A stretch of 34,751 nucleotides of DNA, taken from Bacteroidales bacterium (GTDB taxonomy: Bacteria; Bacteroidota; Bacteroidia; Bacteroidales; Tenuifilaceae). The translations under genes were made by a program, and so were the position numbers. Within the stretch, counting starts at the first letter, position 1. Every line of letters begins with the position of its first letter. The stretch covers positions 1 through 34,751 of the forward strand of contig JAQUJY010000026.1 in the NCBI GenBank assembly GCA_028680705.1, in the 5' to 3' direction. The notes beneath the pieces were generated by a model. It ran no database searches. It worked only from the letters and a program-made list of their open reading frames with translations, and was not told the origin of the DNA. Shown piece after piece: positions 1 to 9,188 of this stretch.

Positions 1-2011
1 CTAGCAAACTGAGGTTTACAACCCTAACATCTCTTCTAATACCCTCTACCTCTTGCGCATACCACAACGGAAAAGTGTCATTATCGCCATTGGTAAAAAG
101 AATTGCATTGGGTTCGCATGAGTTTAAATAGTTGTAAGCAAAATCGCGTGCAAAGGTACGCCCTGAGCGGTTGTGGTCGTCCCAATTTTCTGCTATAAGG
201 GCTAGTGGTACGCTAAGCGCCAAAAGGATTGCCAATCCTGCTGAGAGCAAGGGCTTAAAATATTTACTTGCAGTTTCGTAAAGCGCCAATACCCCAATCC
301 CTATCCAAATAGAAAATGCATAGAAAGAGCCGACATAAGAGTAATCTCGCTCACGGGGTTGCAGAGGTGTTTGGTTAAGATAAACCACAATAGCCATGCC
401 CGTTAGCACGAAAAGGAGGGTAACAACCCAGAAATTTTTCTTGTCTCGAACAAATTGATATACCAGTCCGAACACTCCCAAGATTAATGGCAACATAAAG
501 TAGGTGTTCCGCGAAGGATTATTGAGCATTTCTGGGGTTAACTTATCCTGATTGCCCAACCTTATGGCATCTAATGGTTTAATTCCTGTGATCCAATTAC
601 CTTTGAGTAAATCACCATGCCCCTGTTCATCATTTTGCCGTCCTACAAAATTCCACATAAAGTAACGCCAATACATGTGTCCAATTTGATAGGTGATAAA
701 AAAACGAGTATTCTCAGCAAATGTTGGCACGCGCTTAACCTCCGATTCTCCTCTTGAATTTTGGATTCTAATCGGCCTTCCCTTAACATCACCCCAACGT
801 TTGTACTCGCTAACGTGATCGTCACGCCAGCTCCACATCCGTGGAAAAACCGTTTGAAAACGCTCATCGTGTTTATAAACCGTTTTTAAAAATGCTTTTT
901 CGTATCGCCCATTCTTTCGGATATAGGTTTGCTTATCCTTGCTATCGACCACGGGTGCATTATAGTAATGTCCTGTTACTAAGGGTCGATCGCCATACTG
1001 CTCTCTATTTAAGTAGTTCAGTAACGAAAAAACTGTTGAAGGGCTATTTTGGTTCATAGGCGGATTGGCCTGAGCTCTAATAACCAAAAGGGTATACGAA
1101 GAATATCCTATTGAAATAACTGATAGTCCCAATATAAGGGTATGCAGAAGTACGCGCTGTTTTTTTGCTGTGTACCACAAACCGAAAGCTAATAAGCTAA
1201 AGGCAAAAACGATAAAAAAGATTACTCCAGAATTGTATGGAAGCTTAAAAAAGTTTACAAAAAGCAATTCGAACTTAGCAGCCGAGGAGATAATTCCTGG
1301 AATAAAAACATACATTACTGCCCCAAGTAGAGCAATTGATGATCCAAGTGCTCCAACAAATCCCCATTTGGTTACCTTATGTTTCCTGAAATAGTAAACA
1401 AAAACAATGGCGGGGATTGTAAGTAAATTAAGTAAGTGCACACCTATTGATAAACCCAGAATAAAAGTTATAAGCACAAGCCACCTATTGGCATGGGGTT
1501 TATCAGCAACATTTTCCCACTTTAGTACCGCCCAAAACACTAGTGCGGTAAACATGGAGGATGTTGCATAGGCTTCTGCCTCAACGGATATAAACCAAAA
1601 ACTATCGGTAAAGGCATACGCTAACGCCCCTATGGCACCACTGCCCAAAATAGCAACAGCCTGCCCAAAACTTGGCTCATCATCCATTTTTACGATTAGC
1701 CTTCGCGATAGATGTGTTATGGTCCAGAACAAAAAAAGTATTGTGAATGCAGACGCCAAAACAGACATAGTGTTCATGGCTGCTGCAACTTTTGATAAAT
1801 CAGAACCGGCAAAAAGAGTGAAAAACCGGCCCATAAGCATAAAGAAAGGAGCACCGGGTGGGTGTGGCACTTCTAACTTATAGGCTGCTGTAATACGCTC
1901 GCTACAATCCCAAAAACTTGCGGATGACTCCATGGTTAAAAGGTACACCGTTGCAGCAATCAAAAAGATGAACCAACCCAAATAAACATTGACTTGCTTA
2001 TAATTCTTCAT
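1..2011 (-). CDS. DUF2723 membrane glycosyltransferase-like protein (3' end beyond window)
   Basis: The frame opens at ATG 2011 (MKNYKQVNVYLGWFIF) and stays open for 670 codons to the window edge, so the C-terminus is missing. The protein has many hydrophobic segments. After the first one comes an extracytoplasmic loop with an acidic pair (FWDCSE, D35 and E38) and HPPGAP, the arrangement typical of DUF2723 proteins, which have a GT-C fold like protein O-mannosyltransferases. A soluble stretch of roughly residues 350-470 separates two membrane blocks. From family knowledge the role is probably transfer of a lipid-linked sugar at the outer face of the inner membrane; the substrate is unknown. 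Longer family members carry C-terminal TPRs, which would lie outside this window. It is divergent from the SUI1-like gene across 178 bp. Confidence 0.85.
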   Translation of the reverse strand, partial: MKNYKQVNVYLGWFIFLIAATVYLLTMESSASFWDCSERITAAYKLEVPHPPGAPFFMLMGRFFTLFAGSDLSKVAAAMNTMSVLASAFTILFLFWTITHLSRRLIVKMDDEPSFGQAVAILGSGAIGALAYAFTDSFWFISVEAEAYATSSMFTALVFWAVLKWENVADKPHANRWLVLITFILGLSIGVHLLNLLTIPAIVFVYYFRKHKVTKWGFVGALGSSIALLGAVMYVFIPGIISSAAKFELLFVNFFKLPYNSGVIFFIVFAFSLLAFGLWYTAKKQRVLLHTLILGLSVISIGYSSYTLLVIRAQANPPMNQNSPSTVFSLLNYLNREQYGDRPLVTGHYYNAPVVDSKDKQTYIRKNGRYEKAFLKTVYKHDERFQTVFPRMWSWRDDHVSEYKRWGDVKGRPIRIQNSRGESEVKRVPTFAENTRFFITYQIGHMYWRYFMWNFVGRQNDEQGHGDLLKGNWITGIKPLDAIRLGNQDKLTPEMLNNPSRNTYFMLPLILGVFGLVYQFVRDKKNFWVVTLLFVLTGMAIVVYLNQTPLQPRERDYSYVGSFYAFSIWIGIGVLALYETASKYFKPLLSAGLAILLALSVPLALIAENWDDHNRSGRTFARDFAYNYLNSCEPNAILFTNGDNDTFPLWYAQEVEGIRRDVRVVNLSLL

Positions 2012-2164
2012 TAAACTAAATATTGATTGAGAACTCTTAAATTTTGGAGCTAATTTAATCTATTTTGAGTGAACCTCCACACTATTTGATTCATTTTAAC
2101 TTATCGGTACCCTACTGAATGGAGCATGAATTTACCAGAAAAATAAATATCTTTAGATTTTACA

Positions 2165-2172
2165 TAACTTTA
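2165..2172 (+). promoter_or_regulatory. Possible -7 box of the SUI1-like gene
   Basis: TAACTTTA matches seven of eight positions of the Bacteroidota -7 consensus TAnnTTTG and ends 17 nt before the ATG at 2190. I see no good -33 element, so this is only a candidate. Confidence 0.3.
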
Positions 2173-2189
2173 CACCAAAATTTTAGGAA

Positions 2190-2540
2190 ATGCAGAATAA
2201 CGATTGGAAGGATAAATTGTCGTTTGCCTATTCAACAAACCCAAACTACAAACCGAGTAGCGATGATGATGACGAGCAAACGTCCATTGAACCACAAAAA
2301 CAGATTTTAAGAATTAGGCTTGAGAAGAAAAACCGGGGAGGAAAAACAGTTTCAATAGTTTCAGGATTTATGGGAACCGAGGAAGAATTAAAAAATCTTG
2401 GTAAGCATCTTAAAAGCCGCTGTGGAGTTGGAGGTTCTGTTAAGGATGGGGAGATTATTATACAGGGCGATTTCCGGGACAGAATAATAAACCTTTTGCA
2501 AGAGTTGGAGTTTAAGGATGTGAAGAAATCTGGAGGTTAG
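2190..2540 (+). CDS. yciH: Translation initiation factor, SUI1/eIF1 family (YciH-like)
   Basis: This is a 116-residue protein with an acidic, low-complexity N-terminus (residues 1-35, including DDDDE) followed by a SUI1 fold at about 39-112. Family hallmarks are visible: KNRGGKTVSIVSGF near residues 47-60 and CGVGGSVKDGEI near 78-89. SUI1-like proteins bind the 30S subunit and in Escherichia coli YciH has been linked to initiation fidelity and stress inhibition of translation; the role here is inferred from family. The ATG at 2190 leaves a short leader. The gene stands alone, divergent from the DUF2723 gene and 73 bp before the secreted nuclease. Confidence 0.9.
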   Translation: MQNNDWKDKLSFAYSTNPNYKPSSDDDDEQTSIEPQKQILRIRLEKKNRGGKTVSIVSGFMGTEEELKNLGKHLKSRCGVGGSVKDGEIIIQGDFRDRIINLLQELEFKDVKKSGG

Positions 2541-2613
2541 TCTACACAAACCCTTCCAGAGGGGGTGACCAACCTTTCCATAAAATTTTAATATAAATTT
2601 CAACATAAGAAAA

Positions 2614-3885
2614 ATGAAAAAATATCTATTTACTATTGCATTCTTTTTTTTATTATCAACCAGATTAGTATTTGCAGGTGATACTATTAGGGTAATGCAG
2701 TACAACCTTTTGTACTACGATATGCTAACATCTTTTTGTACAGAAGAAAACAATGATGTTAACCAAAAAAACATCAACCTAAATACGATAATTGACCATT
2801 ACAAACCCGATATTTTTACGGTTAACGAACTTAACGCAAGCCCCAATAGTGTTAGTAAGCTGTTGAACAATGCTCTCAATATTGATGGGGTAACCCACTA
2901 TAAAAGTGCAGCCTTTACTGGTAGTTACCTTATAAATATGCTGTACTACAACTCCGATAAACTTGTGCTAAAGCATCAGTCGCACATACAAACAAGCCCT
3001 AGACAAACCGATGTTTACATGCTTTACCATAAATCAGACAACCTCATAAATGGTGATACTACATTCCTTACATGTCTTGTAACCCACCTAAAGGCAGGGA
3101 ATAGGCCAGATAACGCAAACGATAGGGCGGTTTCTGCTCAACAGATAATGAACTACATCAAAAAAAGGAATCTTCAGGGAAATATAATGCTAATGGGAGA
3201 CTTTAATGTTTATACCCATGAGGAACTGGCTTTTCAGCGATTTTTAACACAAACATCCACAGGAATTAGATTTCACGACCCTGTTGATGCCATTGGCCAA
3301 TGGCACGACAATCCATTATTCTCCGACTACCATACCCAGTCAACCCATATATCGGGTGATTGTTTTTCGGGAGGAGGCATGGACGACAGATTCGATTTTA
3401 TTTTAACCACCACATCTCTGCTTAAGGGAACAAGAGGAGCAAAATACGTTAAAGACTCCTATTGGGCTTATGGACAGGATGGTAATAGATTAAATAAAAC
3501 ACTAATATTTCCAACTAACTACTCGTTACCCCCTAACGTTATAGATGCACTTTACAACACCTCTGACCATTTGCCCGTTACACTAAATATTAATATAGAT
3601 TATAATTTATATGTAAATGATTATCTACCTGCATATAACCGAGCGTCAATTAAAGTAATAAATCCTGTTTCTAATAGTATTGATTTCTGGATTGAGGACA
3701 TATTGCCCCAAAACGTTTCTGTTAGTGTTTTCAATAGCCTTGGTTCAGTGGTAATGAATAACTCCCTTTCGGTAAGCAACGGAAATAAATACTCGTTAAG
3801 CGCCAATAGGCTTGTGCCAGGCATTTACTTTATACATATTAAAGGGAGCGACTTTCAAAAGGTTTTAAGAATTGTAAAACAATAG
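2614..3885 (+). CDS. Secreted endonuclease/exonuclease/phosphatase-family protein with T9SS sorting domain
   Basis: A signal peptide (residues 1-21, ending VFAG) leads into an EEP domain of about residues 24-335. Key positions are QYNLLYY at 29-35, the metal-binding Glu in NEL (E72), H158 in THLK, MGDFN with D196 and N198, a DDRFDF motif at 257-262, and SDH at 317-319 holding the catalytic His. The last 80 residues or so (from about 346) form a Por-type C-terminal domain, so the mature enzyme should pass the outer membrane through T9SS. The fold hydrolyses phosphodiesters in DNA, RNA, nucleotides or lipids; the substrate cannot be read from sequence. A 4-bp gap to the next gene suggests co-transcription. 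Confidence 0.88.
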   Translation: MKKYLFTIAFFFLLSTRLVFAGDTIRVMQYNLLYYDMLTSFCTEENNDVNQKNINLNTIIDHYKPDIFTVNELNASPNSVSKLLNNALNIDGVTHYKSAAFTGSYLINMLYYNSDKLVLKHQSHIQTSPRQTDVYMLYHKSDNLINGDTTFLTCLVTHLKAGNRPDNANDRAVSAQQIMNYIKKRNLQGNIMLMGDFNVYTHEELAFQRFLTQTSTGIRFHDPVDAIGQWHDNPLFSDYHTQSTHISGDCFSGGGMDDRFDFILTTTSLLKGTRGAKYVKDSYWAYGQDGNRLNKTLIFPTNYSLPPNVIDALYNTSDHLPVTLNINIDYNLYVNDYLPAYNRASIKVINPVSNSIDFWIEDILPQNVSVSVFNSLGSVVMNNSLSVSNGNKYSLSANRLVPGIYFIHIKGSDFQKVLRIVKQ

Positions 3886-3889
3886 ACTA

Positions 3890-6754
3890 ATGAAGCGTGC
3901 TGGGTTTGCAATACTGTTTGCCTGCATTTTCTCTCAGTCCTACTCGCAGTTTTATATAAGCGGTCAAGAACCGATGAGTACAAAGTGGAAAGAGATAAAA
4001 AACGACAGTTTACATATTATATTCCCAGCAAATGCAGAGTCAACTGCTAAAAAGTATTCCCTTCACCAAAATTATGCATGGCAAACTGTAACCACAGACT
4101 TTAACCAAAATCCCTTCAGGCTTCCAGTTATTCTCCACAATAAAAGCATACTTAGCAATGGGTTTGTTACCTGGGCACCAAAAAGAATTGAGTTGGTTAC
4201 TACACCAGCTATGGATAGTGATCCCGAGCCCTGGCTCCGCACCCTAGCAATACACGAAACCCGTCATGCTGTTCAGATGAATACGCTGAACAAGGGTGTT
4301 TTTCGATTTGGTTCATTTATACTTGGGCAGCAATCGGTTGGCATAGCTGCCGGCATGGTCCCCATTTGGTTTCTTGAGGGGGATGCGGTTTACGCTGAAA
4401 CAAATTACTCTTATGGTGGTCGAGGGCGGCAAGCATCTTTCTATAGGCAGTACCTTGCCGTACTGGGCGAAGGTAATGCATATAGCCATAGTAAATGGTT
4501 ACTCGGCTCCTACAAACATCATATTCCAAATTACTATAGTTTTGGTTATATGATGATTGGATATACTAACCTAAAGTATAACTCTAATATTTGGGTGAAT
4601 GCTTTTGATAGGGTTTCAAAGCGTCCATACTACATCTTTCCTTTTAGGATATCCGCAAAACGTCAGTTTAAACAGTCGTTAGGAAAACTATTCAACGAAT
4701 CGCTTACCCACTGTGACTCCATATGGAATAAGTTCCCAAGCGATGAGAGTAATATTGTTGCACTAAATGTACGATCCCAAAAGGACACATCGGACTACAT
4801 TCAGTATCAATACCCGCATCTAACTAAAGATTCTACAATTATAACGCTTAAGACCTCGCTGGCTAACAGTCACTCTTTTATACTGATAAATCCACTAAAC
4901 CTAGAAGAAAGCATTCTTTTTAAACCAGGATACCTAACACACAAACCTTTTGTAAACGATACCCTGATTCTTTGGAGTCAATACCGCGCTGGGTTACGCT
5001 GGGAGTATAAAAACTATTCAGAAATTTGGTCTTACAACATCAAAACAAAAAAGGGTGAGAGGATAACCAATAAGGCAAGGTACTTTAATCCTATTCTAAT
5101 AAGTGCAAATCAAATAGCGGCTATTGAGGTAACCCCAAAGGGTGAAATTTATATCGTAGTAATTGACTTAATGGGGAATATATTGAAGGCAATTCCTGTT
5201 GAAGATGGTCTGGAAGTTAAAGAAATTACCAGAGTTGATGAGGACCGAATAATTTCGAGAAGTTCCACGGCTAAAGGAGTAATTGTTTGGCTACACTCAC
5301 TTACAACAAACACTTACGAAACTGTGCTTGGTCCAATTTATAGAGATATTTCAAACATTGCATACGCCGATAACTCTCTTTACTTTACCATGACTGAAGA
5401 TTATCGAGAGCAACTATTTAAGCACCTCCCCAAAAGTGATAGCATAACCAGAGTAACCATTTCACCTTTTGGTATAAGTAACATATCGTTGTCCTCAGCC
5501 GGTGAGATTGTTGCGTCATTATACAGCAGTAAGGGCTCGAGGCCTTGCATCATTCATACAACCGATAAGCTAGAATATTATTCCATTGAAAAATTTAGCA
5601 AACCCCTTTTCCACGCTAAAAAGTTGAGTGTAAGTTCAAATTATTCCAACCCAAAAGAGGAAGAAGGAAATCTTAGGATCCAAAACAGGTCTTCACTAAA
5701 AAGTTTATTCAACTTACATAGCTGGGCTCCCGTATACTACAACCCTATAGAACTGGTAAAAGGTAATATAGAAATTTATCCTGGGGCTACCCTTATCTCT
5801 CAAAACTTAACCAGCACCTTGGTATCAAGTATTGGCTACTCGTACAATAAAACTCACGGTTTGCATGGCCATATTGAATGGATGGGCTGGTTCCCTAAAA
5901 TTTCTGCTGGTGTTGATTATGGGAATACCTATGCTTGGGTTAATGGCGGCCCATTGGCCTCCTCTTTTCCATTCTATAGTAGTGAGCCTAAACTAAACGG
6001 AAAAATAACTGTCAGGCTACCTTTTACCCTTTCATCGGGAAATGTTGTAACTACTCTAAACATTGCAACCCAATATTTATATGAGAACACCAAGGTATGG
6101 GACTACAAAAACGAACTTTATCAAAATGGCATTAATACCATAGAACCTTACTTTAGCCTTTTTAGCTATACACGCATGGCGCATCGCGATATTAGGCCGA
6201 GGTTTGGAACACACCTTTTTGGCAGTTTTAACATGGTTCCGAGTAAAGAAAATACACTGGGAAACATAGTAAGCACAAGGACAACAATTTACCTACCCGG
6301 ACTATTTTTCAATCACAGCTTAATGCTCAATGCCCATTTTGAGGGACATATTAATGCTCAGTACATTAGGCCTACGAGGCTAAATCCCATTAGAGGAGTT
6401 TCTGAATTTTTCGGCAAACAACACAAAGTTGTAACCATAGACTATGGTCTGCCTCTTCTATATCCCGACTTTGCCATTGGCTCCTTGGTTTACCTAAAGC
6501 GGGTTATTGGTAATGCTTTTTACGATAAGGCCTGGAGTCAAGCCTACATTTCCACCGAAAACGGAATCGATATTTCTAATAAAACTTACTCGTCGGTAGG
6601 TATTGAATTAACCTGCGATCTACATTTTCTGAGACTCTATAATCCGGTTCGCATAGGCTACCGTGGAGGTTATAACTTGAACAACTCGAACTTTTTCCAT
6701 AACTTTATTGTTGGCTTTGATATAAGCATGCTATACGGCAATAATTTTAACTAG
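3890..6754 (+). CDS. Outer-membrane protein: HExxH metallopeptidase-like domain, beta-propeller, C-terminal barrel
   Basis: This 954-residue protein has a signal peptide ending around residue 19 (SQSYSQ). Residues 20-290 resemble a gluzincin metalloprotease: HETRH at 122-126 fits HExxH, and WFLEGDAVYAE at 160-170 supplies a downstream Glu (E163) as a possible third zinc ligand. The middle (about 300-590) has repeated WD/TolB-like beta strands. The last 330 residues or so alternate aromatic and polar residues and end in FN, as outer-membrane barrels do. Annotation pipelines often label similar proteins as TolB-like because of the propeller. Protease activity is an inference. It probably shares an mRNA with the nuclease upstream. 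Confidence 0.72.
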   Translation: MKRAGFAILFACIFSQSYSQFYISGQEPMSTKWKEIKNDSLHIIFPANAESTAKKYSLHQNYAWQTVTTDFNQNPFRLPVILHNKSILSNGFVTWAPKRIELVTTPAMDSDPEPWLRTLAIHETRHAVQMNTLNKGVFRFGSFILGQQSVGIAAGMVPIWFLEGDAVYAETNYSYGGRGRQASFYRQYLAVLGEGNAYSHSKWLLGSYKHHIPNYYSFGYMMIGYTNLKYNSNIWVNAFDRVSKRPYYIFPFRISAKRQFKQSLGKLFNESLTHCDSIWNKFPSDESNIVALNVRSQKDTSDYIQYQYPHLTKDSTIITLKTSLANSHSFILINPLNLEESILFKPGYLTHKPFVNDTLILWSQYRAGLRWEYKNYSEIWSYNIKTKKGERITNKARYFNPILISANQIAAIEVTPKGEIYIVVIDLMGNILKAIPVEDGLEVKEITRVDEDRIISRSSTAKGVIVWLHSLTTNTYETVLGPIYRDISNIAYADNSLYFTMTEDYREQLFKHLPKSDSITRVTISPFGISNISLSSAGEIVASLYSSKGSRPCIIHTTDKLEYYSIEKFSKPLFHAKKLSVSSNYSNPKEEEGNLRIQNRSSLKSLFNLHSWAPVYYNPIELVKGNIEIYPGATLISQNLTSTLVSSIGYSYNKTHGLHGHIEWMGWFPKISAGVDYGNTYAWVNGGPLASSFPFYSSEPKLNGKITVRLPFTLSSGNVVTTLNIATQYLYENTKVWDYKNELYQNGINTIEPYFSLFSYTRMAHRDIRPRFGTHLFGSFNMVPSKENTLGNIVSTRTTIYLPGLFFNHSLMLNAHFEGHINAQYIRPTRLNPIRGVSEFFGKQHKVVTIDYGLPLLYPDFAIGSLVYLKRVIGNAFYDKAWSQAYISTENGIDISNKTYSSVGIELTCDLHFLRLYNPVRIGYRGGYNLNNSNFFHNFIVGFDISMLYGNNFN

Positions 6755-7114
6755 TCACATATAATTCTGAATTGATATCTTACGGATAAATAAGTAAAAA
6801 CTTAATGCCAACTCGTTCATCTAGAGAGGCAAGTTTTATATCAATAGAAGCAATCTGTTTCACAGGCATAGTTATTTTGATGAAAAATGTGCATATTAGC
6901 AGTTTACTTAAAATAATTAAAACAAAAAGGCTCTCTACCGCAACGGTAATATATTTATCACCATTGCAATATCAACGTTTTGAGTTAGAGAAAGCAATTT
7001 GTTTCGCAGGTTTATACTTTAGAACGAGAAGTGTACTTATTGTAGATTGACTATAAAATGATCATTTATACTTAAACTATTAGTTTATATATAAATACAT
7101 TAAATCCAGGTATT
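6755..7114. other. Intergenic stretch with an imperfect direct repeat and a small palindrome
   Basis: No convincing gene. Two copies of a 20-nt motif (6848-6867 and 6991-7010; AAGCAAT-TGTTTC-CAGG) agree at 17 of 20 positions. The first copy begins with GAAGCAATCTGT, which also occurs at 8931-8942 and is typical of the half-palindrome repeats scattered in Bacteroidota genomes. A perfect 12-bp palindrome (AAATGATCATTT, 7056-7067) lies 48 bp before the cyclo-ligase start. An 81-codon open frame at 6805-7050 has no recognisable protein features. Confidence 0.4.
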
Positions 7115-7672
7115 ATGGAAACTAACGAATCGATAAAAGCACAAAAAAAAGTCCTGAGGAAGGTCATTAAGGTGCAAAAATCAACCTTTAGCAAGGGAAA
7201 CTATCTGATTGAATCGGATAATGTTTTTTCTCAAATTGAAAACTCCCCTGCTTTTAAGGATGCAAAAACTGTACTTGCATATTGGTCATTGCCAAGAGAA
7301 ATAGAAACCCATCGCTTTGTTAATAAATGGTATAAGCATAAAAAAATTATCCTTCCCTTGGTTGTAGGCGACGAACTAGAACTAAGAGTTTACAACGGGC
7401 CTGAATCTATGGTTGTCGGACCTTCGTTCGGGATTCTTGAACCCCAAAAAGGCGAAATCTTTACAGAGACAGCCATCGACTTTGGAATTATACCTGGCAT
7501 GGCTTTCGACTTGCAAGGCAACAGAATTGGCCGTGGAAAAGGATATTACGATAAGTTACTTAAAAAAATTGATGTGCTTAAGGTTGGAGTTTGCTTATCG
7601 TTTCAACTTGTGGATAAGATACCTATTGATAGTTACGATGTAGTTATGGACCTTGTTGTTTATCCACAGTAA
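7115..7672 (+). CDS. 5-formyltetrahydrofolate cyclo-ligase
   Basis: This 185-residue protein catalyses ATP-dependent conversion of 5-formyl-THF to 5,10-methenyl-THF, returning a storage or inhibitory folate to one-carbon metabolism in the cytosol. The N-terminal basic helix (KAQKKVLRKVIK) and the family signature IIPGMAFDLQGNRIGRGKGY (about 125-144), with the glycine-rich RGKGYYDK loop that binds phosphate, are diagnostic. The length matches the family. The ATG at 7115 gives the standard N-terminus. A leader hairpin and palindrome nearby have no known link to regulation. It is a housekeeping gene placed between secreted-protein genes. Symbols used elsewhere include fau, ygfA and mthfs. Confidence 0.95.
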   Translation: METNESIKAQKKVLRKVIKVQKSTFSKGNYLIESDNVFSQIENSPAFKDAKTVLAYWSLPREIETHRFVNKWYKHKKIILPLVVGDELELRVYNGPESMVVGPSFGILEPQKGEIFTETAIDFGIIPGMAFDLQGNRIGRGKGYYDKLLKKIDVLKVGVCLSFQLVDKIPIDSYDVVMDLVVYPQ

Positions 7673-7694
7673 AAAATAAATCTATACCTTTTAA

Positions 7695-7723
7695 AAGCTA
7701 AAACACAAAAGTGTTTATAGCTT
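7695..7723 (+). terminator. Hairpin after the cyclo-ligase gene
   Basis: AAGCTAAAACAC pairs with GTGTTTATAGCTT around an AAAA loop, with one bulge. It begins 23 nt after the stop codon. The following sequence is only weakly U-rich (ATACTTAAAAAATCTTT), so it may be an imperfect intrinsic terminator or an mRNA 3'-end stabiliser. Confidence 0.45.
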
Positions 7724-7747
7724 ATACTTAAAAAATCTTTATCTATC

Positions 7748-8803
7748 ATGAAAAAAATTATTTTTACTCTCCTGCTAAGTCTAACTGTTTTAATTGTATT
7801 AGCTCAAGCGCCGAGCGGTTACTATAGCGGTGCTGAAGGCAAAAATGGAGAAGAACTTATGCAGGCACTACACTCGATTATAAAGGATCACACGGTTCTC
7901 AGCTATAGTGCTTTGTGGAGTGTTTTTCCCGTAACTGACGTAAATGAGGATGGTACGGTGTTGGATATGTACAGCAGTTGTGTTTTTATTTTTGGTGACG
8001 ATCAGGATGGGGGGAGTGGAGGAACAACTGAGTGCGAACTCTATAACAGAGAGCACTCATTCCCCCAAAGTTGGTTCAACAAAAAAAGCCCGATGGTAAG
8101 TGACCTCTTTCATATTTACCCAGTTGACAAAAAAGTTAATTCAGTAAGAGATAACTATCCTTTTGGGCAAGTGGGAAATGCAACCTACACCTCAACAAAT
8201 GGATGCAAACTAGGAACATCCTCGTATACAGGGTACTCAGGAGTAGTATTTGAACCAACGGATGAATATAAAGGAGACTTTGCCCGAACATATTTCTATA
8301 TGGTTACCAGGTACTACGATGTAGTTGAAGGGTTTAACACCCCAATGCTCAACAAAACAAAGTTCCCTGCTTTTACAGAATGGGCATTAAACCTGCTTTT
8401 GGAGTGGCATGAACAAGATCCCGTTAGTGAAAAAGAGATTGTTAGAAATAATTTGATTTATGATGATTATCAGCATAACCGTAATCCGTTTATCGACAAC
8501 CCTAATTATGCAAAAGATATATGGGACTATACCAATAGTAGTTCACCAAACCTTTTTGCAACTCAAAAGATAACGGTTTCGCCCAATCCTGCACAAGACG
8601 TGATAAGTGTTAAGACAAGCCTAAGTGGGAATACTACCCTATCCATCTACAACCTATTAGGGAGTACGCTTATACGCCGTGAAAATATACCAGCACATGA
8701 AACAAACCCGATAAATATCTCCGCCCTATCCAATGGGGTTTACCTAATTTGTGTTGAGTCAACTGGAGGAAAAGCCATTACACGATTAGTGGTAAACCGT
8801 TAG
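7748..8803 (+). CDS. Secreted endonuclease I (EndA/NucM family) with T9SS sorting domain
   Basis: A signal peptide (about residues 1-20, VLAQ) precedes an endonuclease I domain. The beta-beta-metal core is visible as NREHSFPQSWF (100-110, with general-base H103) and DLFHIYPVDKKVNSVRDNYP (119-138, with metal-ligand Asn and Arg). FARTYFYMVTRY near 178-189 and QHNRNPFIDNP near 242-252 complete the family pattern. Residues 274-351 form a Por secretion tail beginning ITVSPNPAQDV. Family members are non-specific periplasmic or extracellular DNases, so this enzyme probably degrades external DNA. It stands alone after the cyclo-ligase hairpin. Confidence 0.93.
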   Translation: MKKIIFTLLLSLTVLIVLAQAPSGYYSGAEGKNGEELMQALHSIIKDHTVLSYSALWSVFPVTDVNEDGTVLDMYSSCVFIFGDDQDGGSGGTTECELYNREHSFPQSWFNKKSPMVSDLFHIYPVDKKVNSVRDNYPFGQVGNATYTSTNGCKLGTSSYTGYSGVVFEPTDEYKGDFARTYFYMVTRYYDVVEGFNTPMLNKTKFPAFTEWALNLLLEWHEQDPVSEKEIVRNNLIYDDYQHNRNPFIDNPNYAKDIWDYTNSSSPNLFATQKITVSPNPAQDVISVKTSLSGNTTLSIYNLLGSTLIRRENIPAHETNPINISALSNGVYLICVESTGGKAITRLVVNR

Positions 8804-9188
8804 CAAGCATAATTTAAACTTTCCTCTTTTTCTACTTCTGAAATTGGGTGAAAACTTCTTAAATACCGCGCTCGCGCTGGTTTACAATAGTATAACCTCG
8901 TTATTACGATACCGACATTCTGTGTCGGGGGAAGCAATCTGTAATTACATGATAATTAGTCACGCATTCGCGTGGATTTAGTACCTCGAACTTGCACAGG
9001 ACGCATTTGCAAATCCGCGCGAGCAGGTTTAGACCTTTGTTTTTTTGCAACAAAGCAAACTTATATTATGAGTTTTCTGAACAGATTACTTCTGAAACTA
9101 CTAAAGAACTTGAGTTTCATCGCAGGCAGGCAATGATGAGGTTTTCCTTTCTGTTTTCCCATATGCGCTTCGGCACATTTAAGTTTTT
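8804..9188. repeat. Gene-free region with decayed interspersed-repeat motifs
   Basis: The region holds a small hairpin CCGACA/TGTCGG (8912-8917 and 8923-8928) directly followed by GAAGCAATCTGT, then CACGCATTCGCGTGG and GACGCATTTGCAAATCCGCG (9000-9019). Such GC-rich palindromic pieces recur between genes in many Bacteroidota. A TTCG-loop hairpin at 9163-9178 has one mismatch and is followed by a T-rich run; it could end the upstream plus-strand transcript. The 77-codon open frame at 8992-9225 looks non-coding. The region borders the hydantoinase/HDAC pair. Confidence 0.4.

Noticed and set aside
6805-7050. 81-codon plus-strand open frame between the barrel-protein and cyclo-ligase genes
   Set aside because: No recognisable motif, it spans both copies of an imperfect direct repeat and has a composition like the surrounding non-coding DNA.
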